Shown piece by piece: positions 1 through 5,093 of a DNA stretch of 5,093 nt. This stretch comes from Chloroflexota bacterium (GTDB lineage Bacteria; Chloroflexota; Limnocylindria; QHBO01), in contig VBGQ01000159.1 in assembly GCA_005882055.1 (NCBI GenBank), positions 1 through 5,093 on the forward strand, written 5' to 3'. Positions within the stretch are counted from its first letter, which is position 1. Every line of letters starts with the position of its first letter. The position numbers were made by a program, and so were the translations under genes. The notes under the pieces were generated by a model. The model was not told the DNA's origin. It saw nothing but the letters and a program-made list of their open reading frames with translations, and searched no databases.

Positions 1-669
1 CAGCCTGGCGTTGCGCTCCTCGGAGCCGTCCACGTTCTGCGAGACGAGGATTGGCGGTTCCACGCCGCGTCGCACGAGCTCCCCGATGGTCTCCACCAAC
101 GCGGCGTTCAGCAGCGTGGCGCCCACCACGGTCGAGGTCGGGCCGATCGCTTCAGGCACGCCCTCAATCTCGACCGCCGCGTCACCCGCGGCGCCGCAGG
201 TGTCGAGCACGACGTCCGCCACGTCGAGCAGCCGCTTGCCGGACGAGTGCCGCGACGAAACGCTCTTGGAGAACTCAGCCGCAGTGACGGCGATCACCGG
301 GAGGCCGCGCTGCCTACCGAGCTGCGCCATCTCGATGGGTGACGGATTGCGGCCGGAGTTGCTGATCACGATGAGGCAGTCGCGCGACTCCAGCTGGTAG
401 TCGCGGAGCAGGGTTGCTGCGTAACCCTCGATCGACTCCGCCTTCCCTTGGCCTGGATCAAGGATCACCTGCATGGCGGCGAGCCCTCCCGCTCGTCCGG
501 CCAGCTCGATGGCCAGCAACTGGGAATGACCGCTGCCGAAGGCGTGGACGATGCCGTCCGCGGCGATGGTGTCGGCCATGAGCGATGCAGCACGCGGGAT
601 CGACTCGCGATTGGCATCGCGGACCTTGCGCAGGATGCCGTCCACGGCATCGAAGTAGCGCTCGTACAT
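1..669 (-). CDS. SIS-domain protein, UPF0309 type, probable phosphosugar-binding protein (3' end outside window)
   Basis: The 223 visible residues form a sugar isomerase (SIS) fold of the UPF0309 kind, a cytoplasmic family of unsettled function that probably binds or isomerises a phosphosugar. The family hallmarks are visible: the N-terminal YFDAVDGIL helix, the loop FGSGHSQ at residues 44-50, the GRAGGL segment at 58-63, the SIS phosphate-binding loop VISNSGRN around 101-108, the SRHSSGKRL motif, and near the edge the EPPI..SQNVDG..E.N signature. Family members are about 245 residues, so roughly 20 to 25 C-terminal residues lie off the left edge. The ATG at 669 is supported by GGAG at 678-675, five bases upstream, and by its match to the family N-terminus; the frame is open further upstream without a better start. 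It lies 72 bases downstream of the EIID gene and probably shares its transcript, possibly attenuated by the hairpin at 693-721. An amino-sugar phosphate is the likely ligand by context only. Confidence 0.9.
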   Translation of the reverse strand, partial: MYERYFDAVDGILRKVRDANRESIPRAASLMADTIAADGIVHAFGSGHSQLLAIELAGRAGGLAAMQVILDPGQGKAESIEGYAATLLRDYQLESRDCLIVISNSGRNPSPIEMAQLGRQRGLPVIAVTAAEFSKSVSSRHSSGKRLLDVADVVLDTCGAAGDAAVEIEGVPEAIGPTSTVVGATLLNAALVETIGELVRRGVEPPILVSQNVDGSEERNARL

Positions 670-692
670 GGGGTCTCCGAGTGCTGAGAAGC

Positions 693-721
693 CCGAGTGG
701 CGGGCGAGGCCCGCCACTCGG
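693..721 (-). terminator. Perfect 13-bp hairpin between the EIID and SIS genes
   Basis: Bases 693-705 and 709-721 are perfect reverse complements around a 3-base loop, a 13-bp, very GC-rich stem. It sits 20 bases after the EIID stop codon and 23 bases before the SIS-gene ATG, so it would form in the intercistronic mRNA. No run of T follows on the minus strand, so it does not meet the usual description of an intrinsic terminator. It may instead be a partial terminator, a 3'-end stabiliser for the EIIC/EIID message, or an RNA-processing site that lowers expression of the SIS gene relative to the transporter. The structure is seen directly; the role is inferred. Confidence 0.6.
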
Positions 722-741
722 CGCGAGGTTCGGATCGCTTG

Positions 742-1620
742 CTACGCGGCCGCGGGCGGTGTCGGCAGGGCCGGAGCAAACCAGCCAAGCCAGCCAACGA
801 TGAGCCCGAAGACGAAGACGACCGCGATCGCCCACAACGGGTTCAGGTTGTACCGCTTGAGCAGCCAGTACACGAAGGCGGTGAGCAGGACCGGCAGCAT
901 GAACGGCAGGATCGCGTCCAGCTGCGTTTGCACCGGCACCTTGTTGGTGACGGCCTGCGCGCCCTTCGGTCCGGTGACCGTCAGCGTTTGCTGGTAATCC
1001 CAGGTCGTCACGATTTTCACGATCGAGGGGATGAACCCGCCGATCACGATCAGGCCCAGGACGGTGGCTCCCTCGGTCACGCGTTCCAGCGCACCCGAGG
1101 CGAGGCTTGTCGCGAGCGCCCGGCCCTGGCCATAGGCCCACATGAACTGCCTGTAGCGCGCGACGGTGTACGGGATCGCCACCATCACGATCACGAAGAT
1201 CGGGCCCAGGATGTTCTGCTGCAGGGCCAGCGAAGCGCCGATGGTGAAGATGATCGAGTTGTAGAGCGCCCAGATGATCGTGTCGCCGACGCCGGCGAGC
1301 GGGCCCATCAGGGCGAGCTTGACGCCCTCGGCGGAGGCAGGCGCGCCGGCCTCCTCCATGGCGATCGCCGATCCGATGATCAGCGGCGCCCCGACGACGG
1401 GGTTGGTGTTGAAGAAGACCAGGTGCCGCTCCAGCGCCGCCTCGTAGTCGGCGTCGTTGGGAAACAGCTTGCGCAGGACCGGCTCCATCGCGTAGGCGAA
1501 GCCAAGCGCCTGCATGCGTTCGTAGTTCCAGGAGATCTGGAACGACCAGAAGTAGCGCCAGAACGAGGCGAGGAGGTCGCGTCGCTCCAGCCGGACGGTG
1601 GGTGCGTTGGTCGTGGCCAT
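742..1620 (-). CDS. PTS system, mannose/fructose/sorbose family, EIID subunit
   Basis: This 292-residue protein is the IID membrane subunit of a mannose-family phosphotransferase permease. It forms the sugar channel with IIC and passes the sugar to the phosphorylated IIB. The N-terminal half contains the family's conserved soluble-looking segments: RRDLL..FWRYFWSFQISWNYERMQALGFAY at 13-43, FFNTNPVVGAPLIIGSAIAMEE at 69-90, and the diagnostic MGPLAGVGDTIIW at 105-117. Hydrophobic segments follow at about 137-153, 184-200, 235-253 and 261-281. The length is usual for the family. The start is well fixed: GGGGAGG at 1634-1628 lies seven bases before the ATG, and the ATG shares one base with the upstream EIIC stop (TGATG), which suggests translational coupling. 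The alanine- and proline-rich tail is unremarkable. Substrate cannot be read from the sequence; the neighbouring nagA remnant suggests an N-acetylated amino sugar. Confidence 0.97.
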   Translation of the reverse strand: MATTNAPTVRLERRDLLASFWRYFWSFQISWNYERMQALGFAYAMEPVLRKLFPNDADYEAALERHLVFFNTNPVVGAPLIIGSAIAMEEAGAPASAEGVKLALMGPLAGVGDTIIWALYNSIIFTIGASLALQQNILGPIFVIVMVAIPYTVARYRQFMWAYGQGRALATSLASGALERVTEGATVLGLIVIGGFIPSIVKIVTTWDYQQTLTVTGPKGAQAVTNKVPVQTQLDAILPFMLPVLLTAFVYWLLKRYNLNPLWAIAVVFVFGLIVGWLGWFAPALPTPPAAA

Positions 1621-2414
1621 CAGACGGCCTCCCCGCTAACCGGTGCCGCCGGAGTCGGCGGAGGAGGAGCACCAACGGCCGTTCGCGGCCGCAGGGTCTC
1701 GAAGAGGAAGGCGATCGCAAGGCCGAAGAGCGCGATGCCCAACAGAGGCACCTTCAGGTATGCGAACAGCACGAAGCCGATGAGGAGCATGTACCAATAG
1801 CGGCCCACCGGCATGATCCTGAGCAGCATCGCGAAACCGACCGCCGGCAGGATCGCGCCGACCAGGGTCATGCCGTCGATGAAGCCCTTGGGAATCGCGT
1901 TCTGGAGGTTCTGGACCGTGCCCGTGTTGCCGGCGAGCGCCGCCAGGAAGGTCGGGATGGCGCGTACAGCGGCCCATGGGATGAATGCCGTCCAGTGCAT
2001 CAGGCTGAGGCCGCTCGAGTTCCCCTCGGCCGCGTAGCCATCCGCCCGGTGGATCCAGAACGTCGGCAGGAAACGACCGATGGGATCCAGGGAGGCAAGC
2101 AGCACGGCGGCGGGCAGGCCAATGGCCAATCCGGTCGCGGTCTTCGCTGCGAAGTCTCCGGCTCCGGCGGCTGCCAGGGCGGTGCCAATGATGGCTCCGG
2201 TCTGGTAGTCGGGGATCGTCGCCCCGCCATAGGTGTAGACCCCGAGGGCGGTCAGCTCGAGCGTGGCACCGATGGCCATCCCGAGGTTCAGATCTCCGAC
2301 GATGAGTCCGGCACCGGTCCCGGCGATCAGCGGGCGGAAGCCCATGATCACGGTCGGTCCGAGGATGTCGAAGATGCAGATGATCGCCCAGATGGTCAGC
2401 AGGATTGCTGTCAT
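1620..2414 (-). CDS. PTS system, mannose/fructose/sorbose family, EIIC subunit
   Basis: This 264-residue, strongly hydrophobic protein is the IIC integral membrane subunit that binds and translocates sugar together with IID. The family core is visible: RPLIAGTGAGLIVGDLNLGMAIGATLELTALG from about 26 to 57, followed by GGATIPDYQTGAIIGTALA at 63-81. Further hydrophobic stretches lie near 95-108, 142-160, 182-198 and 204-239, with a more polar loop around 117-135. The C-terminus is a short proline- and alanine-rich tail. Length matches the family (about 260). The ATG at 2414 has GAGGG at 2424-2420, five bases upstream, and the protein begins directly with the expected first membrane helix. It is the first gene after the 174-base gap that carries the GntR-type operator, so it is probably the first gene of the EIIC-EIID-SIS transcript, although read-through from the upstream group cannot be excluded. 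Confidence 0.97.
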   Translation of the reverse strand: MTAILLTIWAIICIFDILGPTVIMGFRPLIAGTGAGLIVGDLNLGMAIGATLELTALGVYTYGGATIPDYQTGAIIGTALAAAGAGDFAAKTATGLAIGLPAAVLLASLDPIGRFLPTFWIHRADGYAAEGNSSGLSLMHWTAFIPWAAVRAIPTFLAALAGNTGTVQNLQNAIPKGFIDGMTLVGAILPAVGFAMLLRIMPVGRYWYMLLIGFVLFAYLKVPLLGIALFGLAIAFLFETLRPRTAVGAPPPPTPAAPVSGEAV

Positions 2415-2482
2415 ATCAACCCTCGTGCATCCAGGTATCGGTCAACCCACAGATATCCGATTCCCCAGCTCCACCTCCTCAT
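2411..2482 (-). CDS. Possible 23-codon leader ORF overlapping the EIIC start
   Basis: A short open frame runs from an ATG at 2482 and encodes MRRWSWGIGYLWVDRYLDARGLI. Its TGA (2413-2411) overlaps the EIIC ATG (2414-2412) in an ATGA arrangement typical of translational coupling. Three tryptophans in 23 residues are unusual. Against it, only about 57 percent of its third codon positions are G or C by my count, which looks lower than in the neighbouring genes; no convincing ribosome binding site precedes it; and EIIC has its own GAGGG site. In GC-rich DNA an open frame of this size arises easily by chance. I record it as a candidate only. Confidence 0.18.
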   Translation of the reverse strand: MRRWSWGIGYLWVDRYLDARGLI

Positions 2483-2588
2483 CGACGACCGCCGCGCGGG
2501 TCGCTGCGGCACCCGTCCCGGGCACGTAGCCCAAGTGGACTAGACCAGACCAAACCACCCTAGCCATCCGCGGTCGCGGCGTCAACGG
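2415..2588. other. 174-base non-coding gap holding the control region of the PTS genes
   Basis: This gap separates the TGA of the small membrane-protein gene from the EIIC ATG. It contains the GntR-type operator at 2534-2549 and the possible leader ORF at 2411-2482. Inside that ORF is an AGGAGGTGG stretch (minus strand, 2479-2471), which is fully complementary to the 16S rRNA anti-Shine-Dalgarno tail, but no usable start codon follows it at normal spacing. I could not identify a convincing -35/-10 pair; TTGGTC at 2553-2548 overlaps the operator but has no good -10 partner at normal distance. A short GC-rich imperfect palindrome at 2568-2579 follows the upstream gene's stop, but it is too small to call a terminator. 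Confidence 0.6.
2534..2549 (-). promoter_or_regulatory. Probable GntR/HutC-family operator (DasR/NagR type)
   Basis: The minus strand reads TCTGGTCTAGTCCACT. The DasR-responsive element described in Streptomyces is ACTGGTCTAGACCACT, so 14 of 16 positions agree and the central TGGTCTAG half is intact. DasR and NagR are GntR-family repressors that control N-acetylglucosamine uptake and catabolism and are released by amino-sugar phosphates. The site lies 39 bases after the end of the membrane-protein gene and 119 bases before the EIIC ATG, where it could overlap a promoter for EIIC-EIID-SIS. The extra TGGTTTGGTC just upstream may be an additional half-site. The match is seen directly; binding and the identity of the regulator, which is not in the window, are inferred. 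Confidence 0.6.
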
Positions 2589-2984
2589 TCAAGCGGACCG
2601 ATCGCGTCGAGCAATCGCCTGCGCAACGAGGAAGCCGACGAGCGGGACCACGAAGGCGAGGACCAGCAGAAGGATGAGCGCGGGGACGAGGCCCTGCTCC
2701 GGCGCCAGCCAGGTCTTCCCCACCGCCACCAGCAGGAGCGCGTAGCGCAGCGGCGGCCCGGCCACCAGGACGGTCGCGCGCACCAGCCCGTCGGGCGGAC
2801 GGAGATACGGCAGCAGCAGGCCGAGCACCACGACGACCACCAAACCCGCAGCCATGCCGGCGACGGCGGTGGCGAGCAGGGCCACGATCGCCCCGGCCTC
2901 CGTGCCGAGCGGCGGGGCCAACGTCCTCCACAGCTGGCGGAGGATCTCGGCCGCGGTGCTCGCCGGAGTGTCCCTGCCGCTCAC
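2589..2984 (-). CDS. Small integral membrane protein of unknown function
   Basis: I do not recognise this 131-residue protein. It has a short polar N-terminus (about 1-28, with a basic/aromatic stretch LRQLWRTL), a long hydrophobic region at about 30-58 that could be one long or two short membrane helices, a second helix at about 70-89, a third at about 99-125, and a basic tail RRDR. There is no signal-peptidase site and no catalytic motif that I can name. Its GTG start at 2984 overlaps the nagA stop in a GTGA arrangement, with GGGGG at 2996-2992 seven bases upstream, which supports the gene being real and co-translated with nagA. It ends 39 bases before the operator. Its place between a deacetylase and a sugar transporter suggests an envelope or transport-related role, but that is only context. 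Confidence 0.7.
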   Translation of the reverse strand: MSGRDTPASTAAEILRQLWRTLAPPLGTEAGAIVALLATAVAGMAAGLVVVVVLGLLLPYLRPPDGLVRATVLVAGPPLRYALLLVAVGKTWLAPEQGLVPALILLLVLAFVVPLVGFLVAQAIARRDRSA

Positions 2985-4052
2985 GCGGCTGCCCCCGCTG
3001 AGCCCGCCGCGGGGTACCAGCGGCCCGCCTTCATCACGCGCAGGACCTGCAGCCCATCGTCCATCTCGACCAGGTCAGCGCGCTGGCCCGGCGCGATGGA
3101 GCCGCGGTCGGTGACGCCGAGCAGCTCCAGGGGGTTGCGGCTCGCGGCTCGCACGGCCAGCGGCAGTGGCACCCCGGCGTCGGCTAGGTTCCGAACCGCG
3201 ATATCGAGCGCGATCACACTGCCAGCCAGGCGTCCGTCCGAGACGAGGCGGCACGCGCCGTCCCGGACCTCGACTTCCAGCTCCCCGATCTTCATTCGCC
3301 CGTCGCCCATGCCCGCCAGACCGATGGCGTCGCTGACCAGGATCAGGCGGCTGGCAGGCTTGGCGCGCAGGATGATCGGCCAGACAGAGCGCTCGGCGTG
3401 CAGGCCGTCGGCGACCAGCTCGACGTAGGCGTCGTCGTTGCCCGGCCGCGTAGCCTTCCGCTCCCTCGGCGGCGGTCGCGTTCGAGTGGCCCAGCGAGAC
3501 GTTGACCCCGGCGGCGGCCAGCCAGCGGACGAGGTCGAGCGCGCCATCGCGCTCGGGGGCGACGGTCATCAAGCGCAGCCCGTCCAGCATCGGTTCCAGG
3601 GCAGAACGCGGGACCGCGGAGGGGAGCTGGATGAAGGCCTCGTTCTGCGCTCCCTTCTTCTCCGGCGAGATGCACGGCCCTTCGATGTTGAAGCCGAGCG
3701 GCTCCGCACCGTCCTCGGGAGCGGCGGGCATCCAGCGGCGCACGCGGTCGGCAAAGATCGCCAGCCGGTCGAGCGGCGAGGTCACGGCCGCGGGCACAAA
3801 CGAGGTCACGCCATGGCGCAGCAGGGCCCGCGCCATGCCGTCGAGGGCGGCCTCGTCCCCCATCGCGTCGTGGCCGCCCCATCCGTGAACGTGGACGTCC
3901 ACGAACCCAGGGGCGAGGTACGGTCCGCGTGCGCCCGCTGCGTCTTCGACGATCTCCTCGACGCGCCCGGCGGCCACGACCAGCCGCGCGGCCATCACCC
4001 GGTCCTCCAGCACCGCGCGGCCGAGCAGCACCTGCGGCTGGGCCTCAGCCAC
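2981..4052 (-). pseudogene. nagA: N-acetylglucosamine-6-phosphate deacetylase, broken by an internal deletion and frameshift
   Basis: NagA hydrolyses N-acetylglucosamine-6-phosphate to glucosamine-6-phosphate and acetate in the cytoplasm. The first part (4052 to about 3441) carries YLAPGFVDVHVHGWGG at 45-60 with the HxH pair at 54/56, GFNIEGPCISPEKKGAQN with metal ligand Glu124, and SLGHSNAT with metal ligand His189. The frame then changes: the rest (about 3439 to 2981) carries ELVADGLHAE, the catalytic LVSDA aspartate, LAGS, the RNPLELLG motif and GSIAPGQRADLV. At the junction about 27 residues expected in the family are absent, including the second histidine ligand (THLxNAM, His216 in E. 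coli NagA) and the REPG segment. The two parts plus the gap would give about 383 residues, normal for NagA. The GTG at 4052 fits the family N-terminus and overlaps the oxidoreductase stop by 8 bases; an ATG at 4106 in the same frame would give an unconserved 18-residue extension. As read, translation continues out of frame and stops at 3075, giving an inactive product. Confidence 0.9.
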
Positions 4053-5093
4053 GGAGCGACTGCCCGGGAAGCGCCTGTGCCCCGGTGGGCAGCACTCCCT
4101 GCTCATGCCGGCCCATCGTCACGAGCGCGTGGGCGATCGACTCGGCCGCCGCTGCGTCCGCGAAGGTTGGGGCGAGGCCGGGGGCCGGGTCATCCGCGGT
4201 CATGCGCACCAGGAGGTGATGCAGGCCCGCGGCGTGCTGGTCGACGAATGGCCCGAGCGAGAGGCGAGCCGGCGGTCGCAATTCCTGCACCGTCATGACG
4301 AACGGGTCCCGCCCTGCGGCCTCGAGATATGCCGCCTCGCGGCCGTCGAATCGGCGCAGGGCGAGGGCGCCGCCGTCGTGCAGGTCGCCGACCAGGCTCC
4401 CCGCGGAGCCGTAGAGCTCGAAGGTGAGGGCCTCGGCGCCCAGAAAGATGCGCGAGGCCTCCACGGTGACGTGTGCGCCGGCATCGAACTGGAGCTCACC
4501 CCATGCCCAGTCGTCGACGTCGACCGGCTCGCCGACGCCATCGGTCCCCGGGCGAAAGGCGACCACCGTGCGCGCCGACGCCGAGACCACCCGGGCCTCG
4601 CCGAGCATGAAGCGCAGGGCATCGATCAGGTGCACCCCGAGATCGAGCATGGCGCCGCCTCCCGCGTGCTCCGCCTGGAGGCGCCACGAGATCGGACGGC
4701 GGGGATCCAGGTAGCTGCCGTGGAAGCTGCCCGTGCGCCCATGCCGCACCTCGCCAATGGCTCCTTCGGCAATGAGCGCGCGGGCCTCGACGATCGCCGG
4801 GTCGTAGCGCATGACGAGCCCCACCTGGGTGGGGCGCTGGACCTCGAGGGCGCGGCCGGCCAGCGACTCGGCCTCGTGAGACGTGCGGCCGATGGGCTTC
4901 TCCACGTAGACCGCGCGATCCGCATCGAGCGCCGCCCGCGCCTGATCGGCGTGGCGATCGTTGCGGCTGGCTACGTCCACCAGCTGCAGCTCGGGATCCG
5001 TGAGAGCTTCCTGGACGGTCTCGACCACCCGCGACACCCCCAGGGCTTGCGCCTCCGGACGCACGGCATCGAGCCGCTCGCTGACGATTGCGC
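4045..5093 (-). CDS. Gfo/Idh/MocA-family NAD(P)-dependent oxidoreductase (5' end outside window)
   Basis: The 348 visible residues match the Gfo/Idh/MocA family, cytoplasmic NAD(P)-dependent dehydrogenases acting on sugars, inositols or sugar acids. The C-terminal part of the Rossmann domain is present, with DPELQLVDVAS and the conserved VYVEKPIG motif (EKP at visible residues 64-66, lysine codon 4899-4897). The catalytic-domain signature GGGAMLDLGVHLIDALRFMLG follows, with the expected Asp150, His154 and Asp157. The beta-sheet substrate domain runs to about 270 and the C-terminal helix region follows. The N-terminal GxGxxG nucleotide-binding loop, roughly 40 residues, is off the right edge; a GTG at 5064 is in frame but internal to the Rossmann fold, so it is not the start. 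The stop overlaps the nagA start by 8 bases, so the two are probably co-transcribed. The substrate is not evident; an amino sugar or a derivative is plausible from context. Confidence 0.92.
   Translation of the reverse strand, partial: AIVSERLDAVRPEAQALGVSRVVETVQEALTDPELQLVDVASRNDRHADQARAALDADRAVYVEKPIGRTSHEAESLAGRALEVQRPTQVGLVMRYDPAIVEARALIAEGAIGEVRHGRTGSFHGSYLDPRRPISWRLQAEHAGGGAMLDLGVHLIDALRFMLGEARVVSASARTVVAFRPGTDGVGEPVDVDDWAWGELQFDAGAHVTVEASRIFLGAEALTFELYGSAGSLVGDLHDGGALALRRFDGREAAYLEAAGRDPFVMTVQELRPPARLSLGPFVDQHAAGLHHLLVRMTADDPAPGLAPTFADAAAAESIAHALVTMGRHEQGVLPTGAQALPGQSLRG

Noticed and set aside
697..1800. Long plus-strand open frame of 367 codons opposite EIID and EIIC
   Set aside because: Its product is low-complexity, rich in Arg, Asp and Gly, and lies antisense to two clearly recognised membrane proteins. 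It is the usual mirror frame of GC-rich genes.
2437..2460. Five-base inverted repeat ATCGG...CCGAT upstream of EIIC, considered as an operator
   Set aside because: The arms are short, unevenly extended and match no regulator site that I know; this is within chance expectation.
1602..2543. Plus-strand open frame of 313 codons opposite EIIC and running into the gap
   Set aside because: The product is a polar, Arg/Gln/Gly-rich composition with no domain, and it is the antisense shadow of EIIC.
2568..2579. Short GC-rich imperfect palindrome after the membrane-protein stop, considered as a terminator
   Set aside because: The stem is only four to five base pairs with almost no loop and no T-run follows.
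3441..3443. Programmed ribosomal frameshift in nagA
   Set aside because: There is no clear slippery heptamer or downstream stimulator, and joining the frames would still omit about 27 residues with an essential metal ligand.
3890..3903. Perfect 14-base palindrome CGTGGACGTCCACG
   Set aside because: It falls on the codons for the conserved VDVHV segment of NagA, where Val, Asp and His codons in GC-rich DNA naturally form it. There is no reason to call it an operator.
3438..4298. Plus-strand open frame of 286 codons opposite nagA and the oxidoreductase
   Set aside because: It is antisense to two genes with many conserved motifs and has no recognisable content of its own.
4818..4835. Inverted repeat of 8 bases on each side of a 2-base centre
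   Set aside because: It is inside the oxidoreductase coding sequence over ordinary family residues (around TQVGLV), and the loop is too short for a full-length stem.

Overview
This is a GC-rich window in which every supportable gene lies on the minus strand. Read in the direction of transcription (high to low coordinates), the order is: a Gfo/Idh/MocA-family oxidoreductase whose start lies beyond the right edge; an N-acetylglucosamine-6-phosphate deacetylase (nagA) broken by an internal deletion with a frameshift; a small membrane protein of unknown function; a 174-base gap; the two membrane subunits of a mannose-family phosphotransferase system (PTS), EIIC then EIID; a strong hairpin; and a UPF0309-type SIS-domain protein whose end lies beyond the left edge. 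The base composition, the GTG starts and the tight minus-strand overlaps suit a GC-rich bacterium of the Actinomycetota or Chloroflexota kind, but the sequence alone does not fix the phylum. No RNA gene, insertion sequence, CRISPR array or origin is visible.

Taken together the genes look like an amino-sugar uptake and catabolism locus. EIIC/EIID would carry the sugar across the membrane while it is phosphorylated. NagA would deacetylate an N-acetyl-hexosamine-6-phosphate. The SIS-domain protein probably binds a phosphosugar, and the oxidoreductase probably acts on a sugar or sugar-derived polyol. The cytoplasmic PTS subunits EIIA and EIIB are not in the window.

The right-hand group (oxidoreductase, nagA, membrane protein) is linked by start/stop overlaps of 8 and 4 bases and is probably one transcript. 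The left-hand group (EIIC, EIID, SIS) starts after the gap. In that gap, at 2534-2549, is a near-perfect copy of the GntR/HutC-type operator known from DasR and NagR, which fits control by an amino-sugar-responsive repressor.

The most notable observation is the nagA lesion. The two reading frames together give an otherwise full-length enzyme, but about 27 conserved residues holding a metal-ligand histidine are missing at one point near 3441. It is either a real loss-of-function deletion or an assembly error. I see no clear evidence of an undescribed system here; the operator, a possible leader ORF overlapping the EIIC start, and the unknown membrane protein are the other points worth checking.
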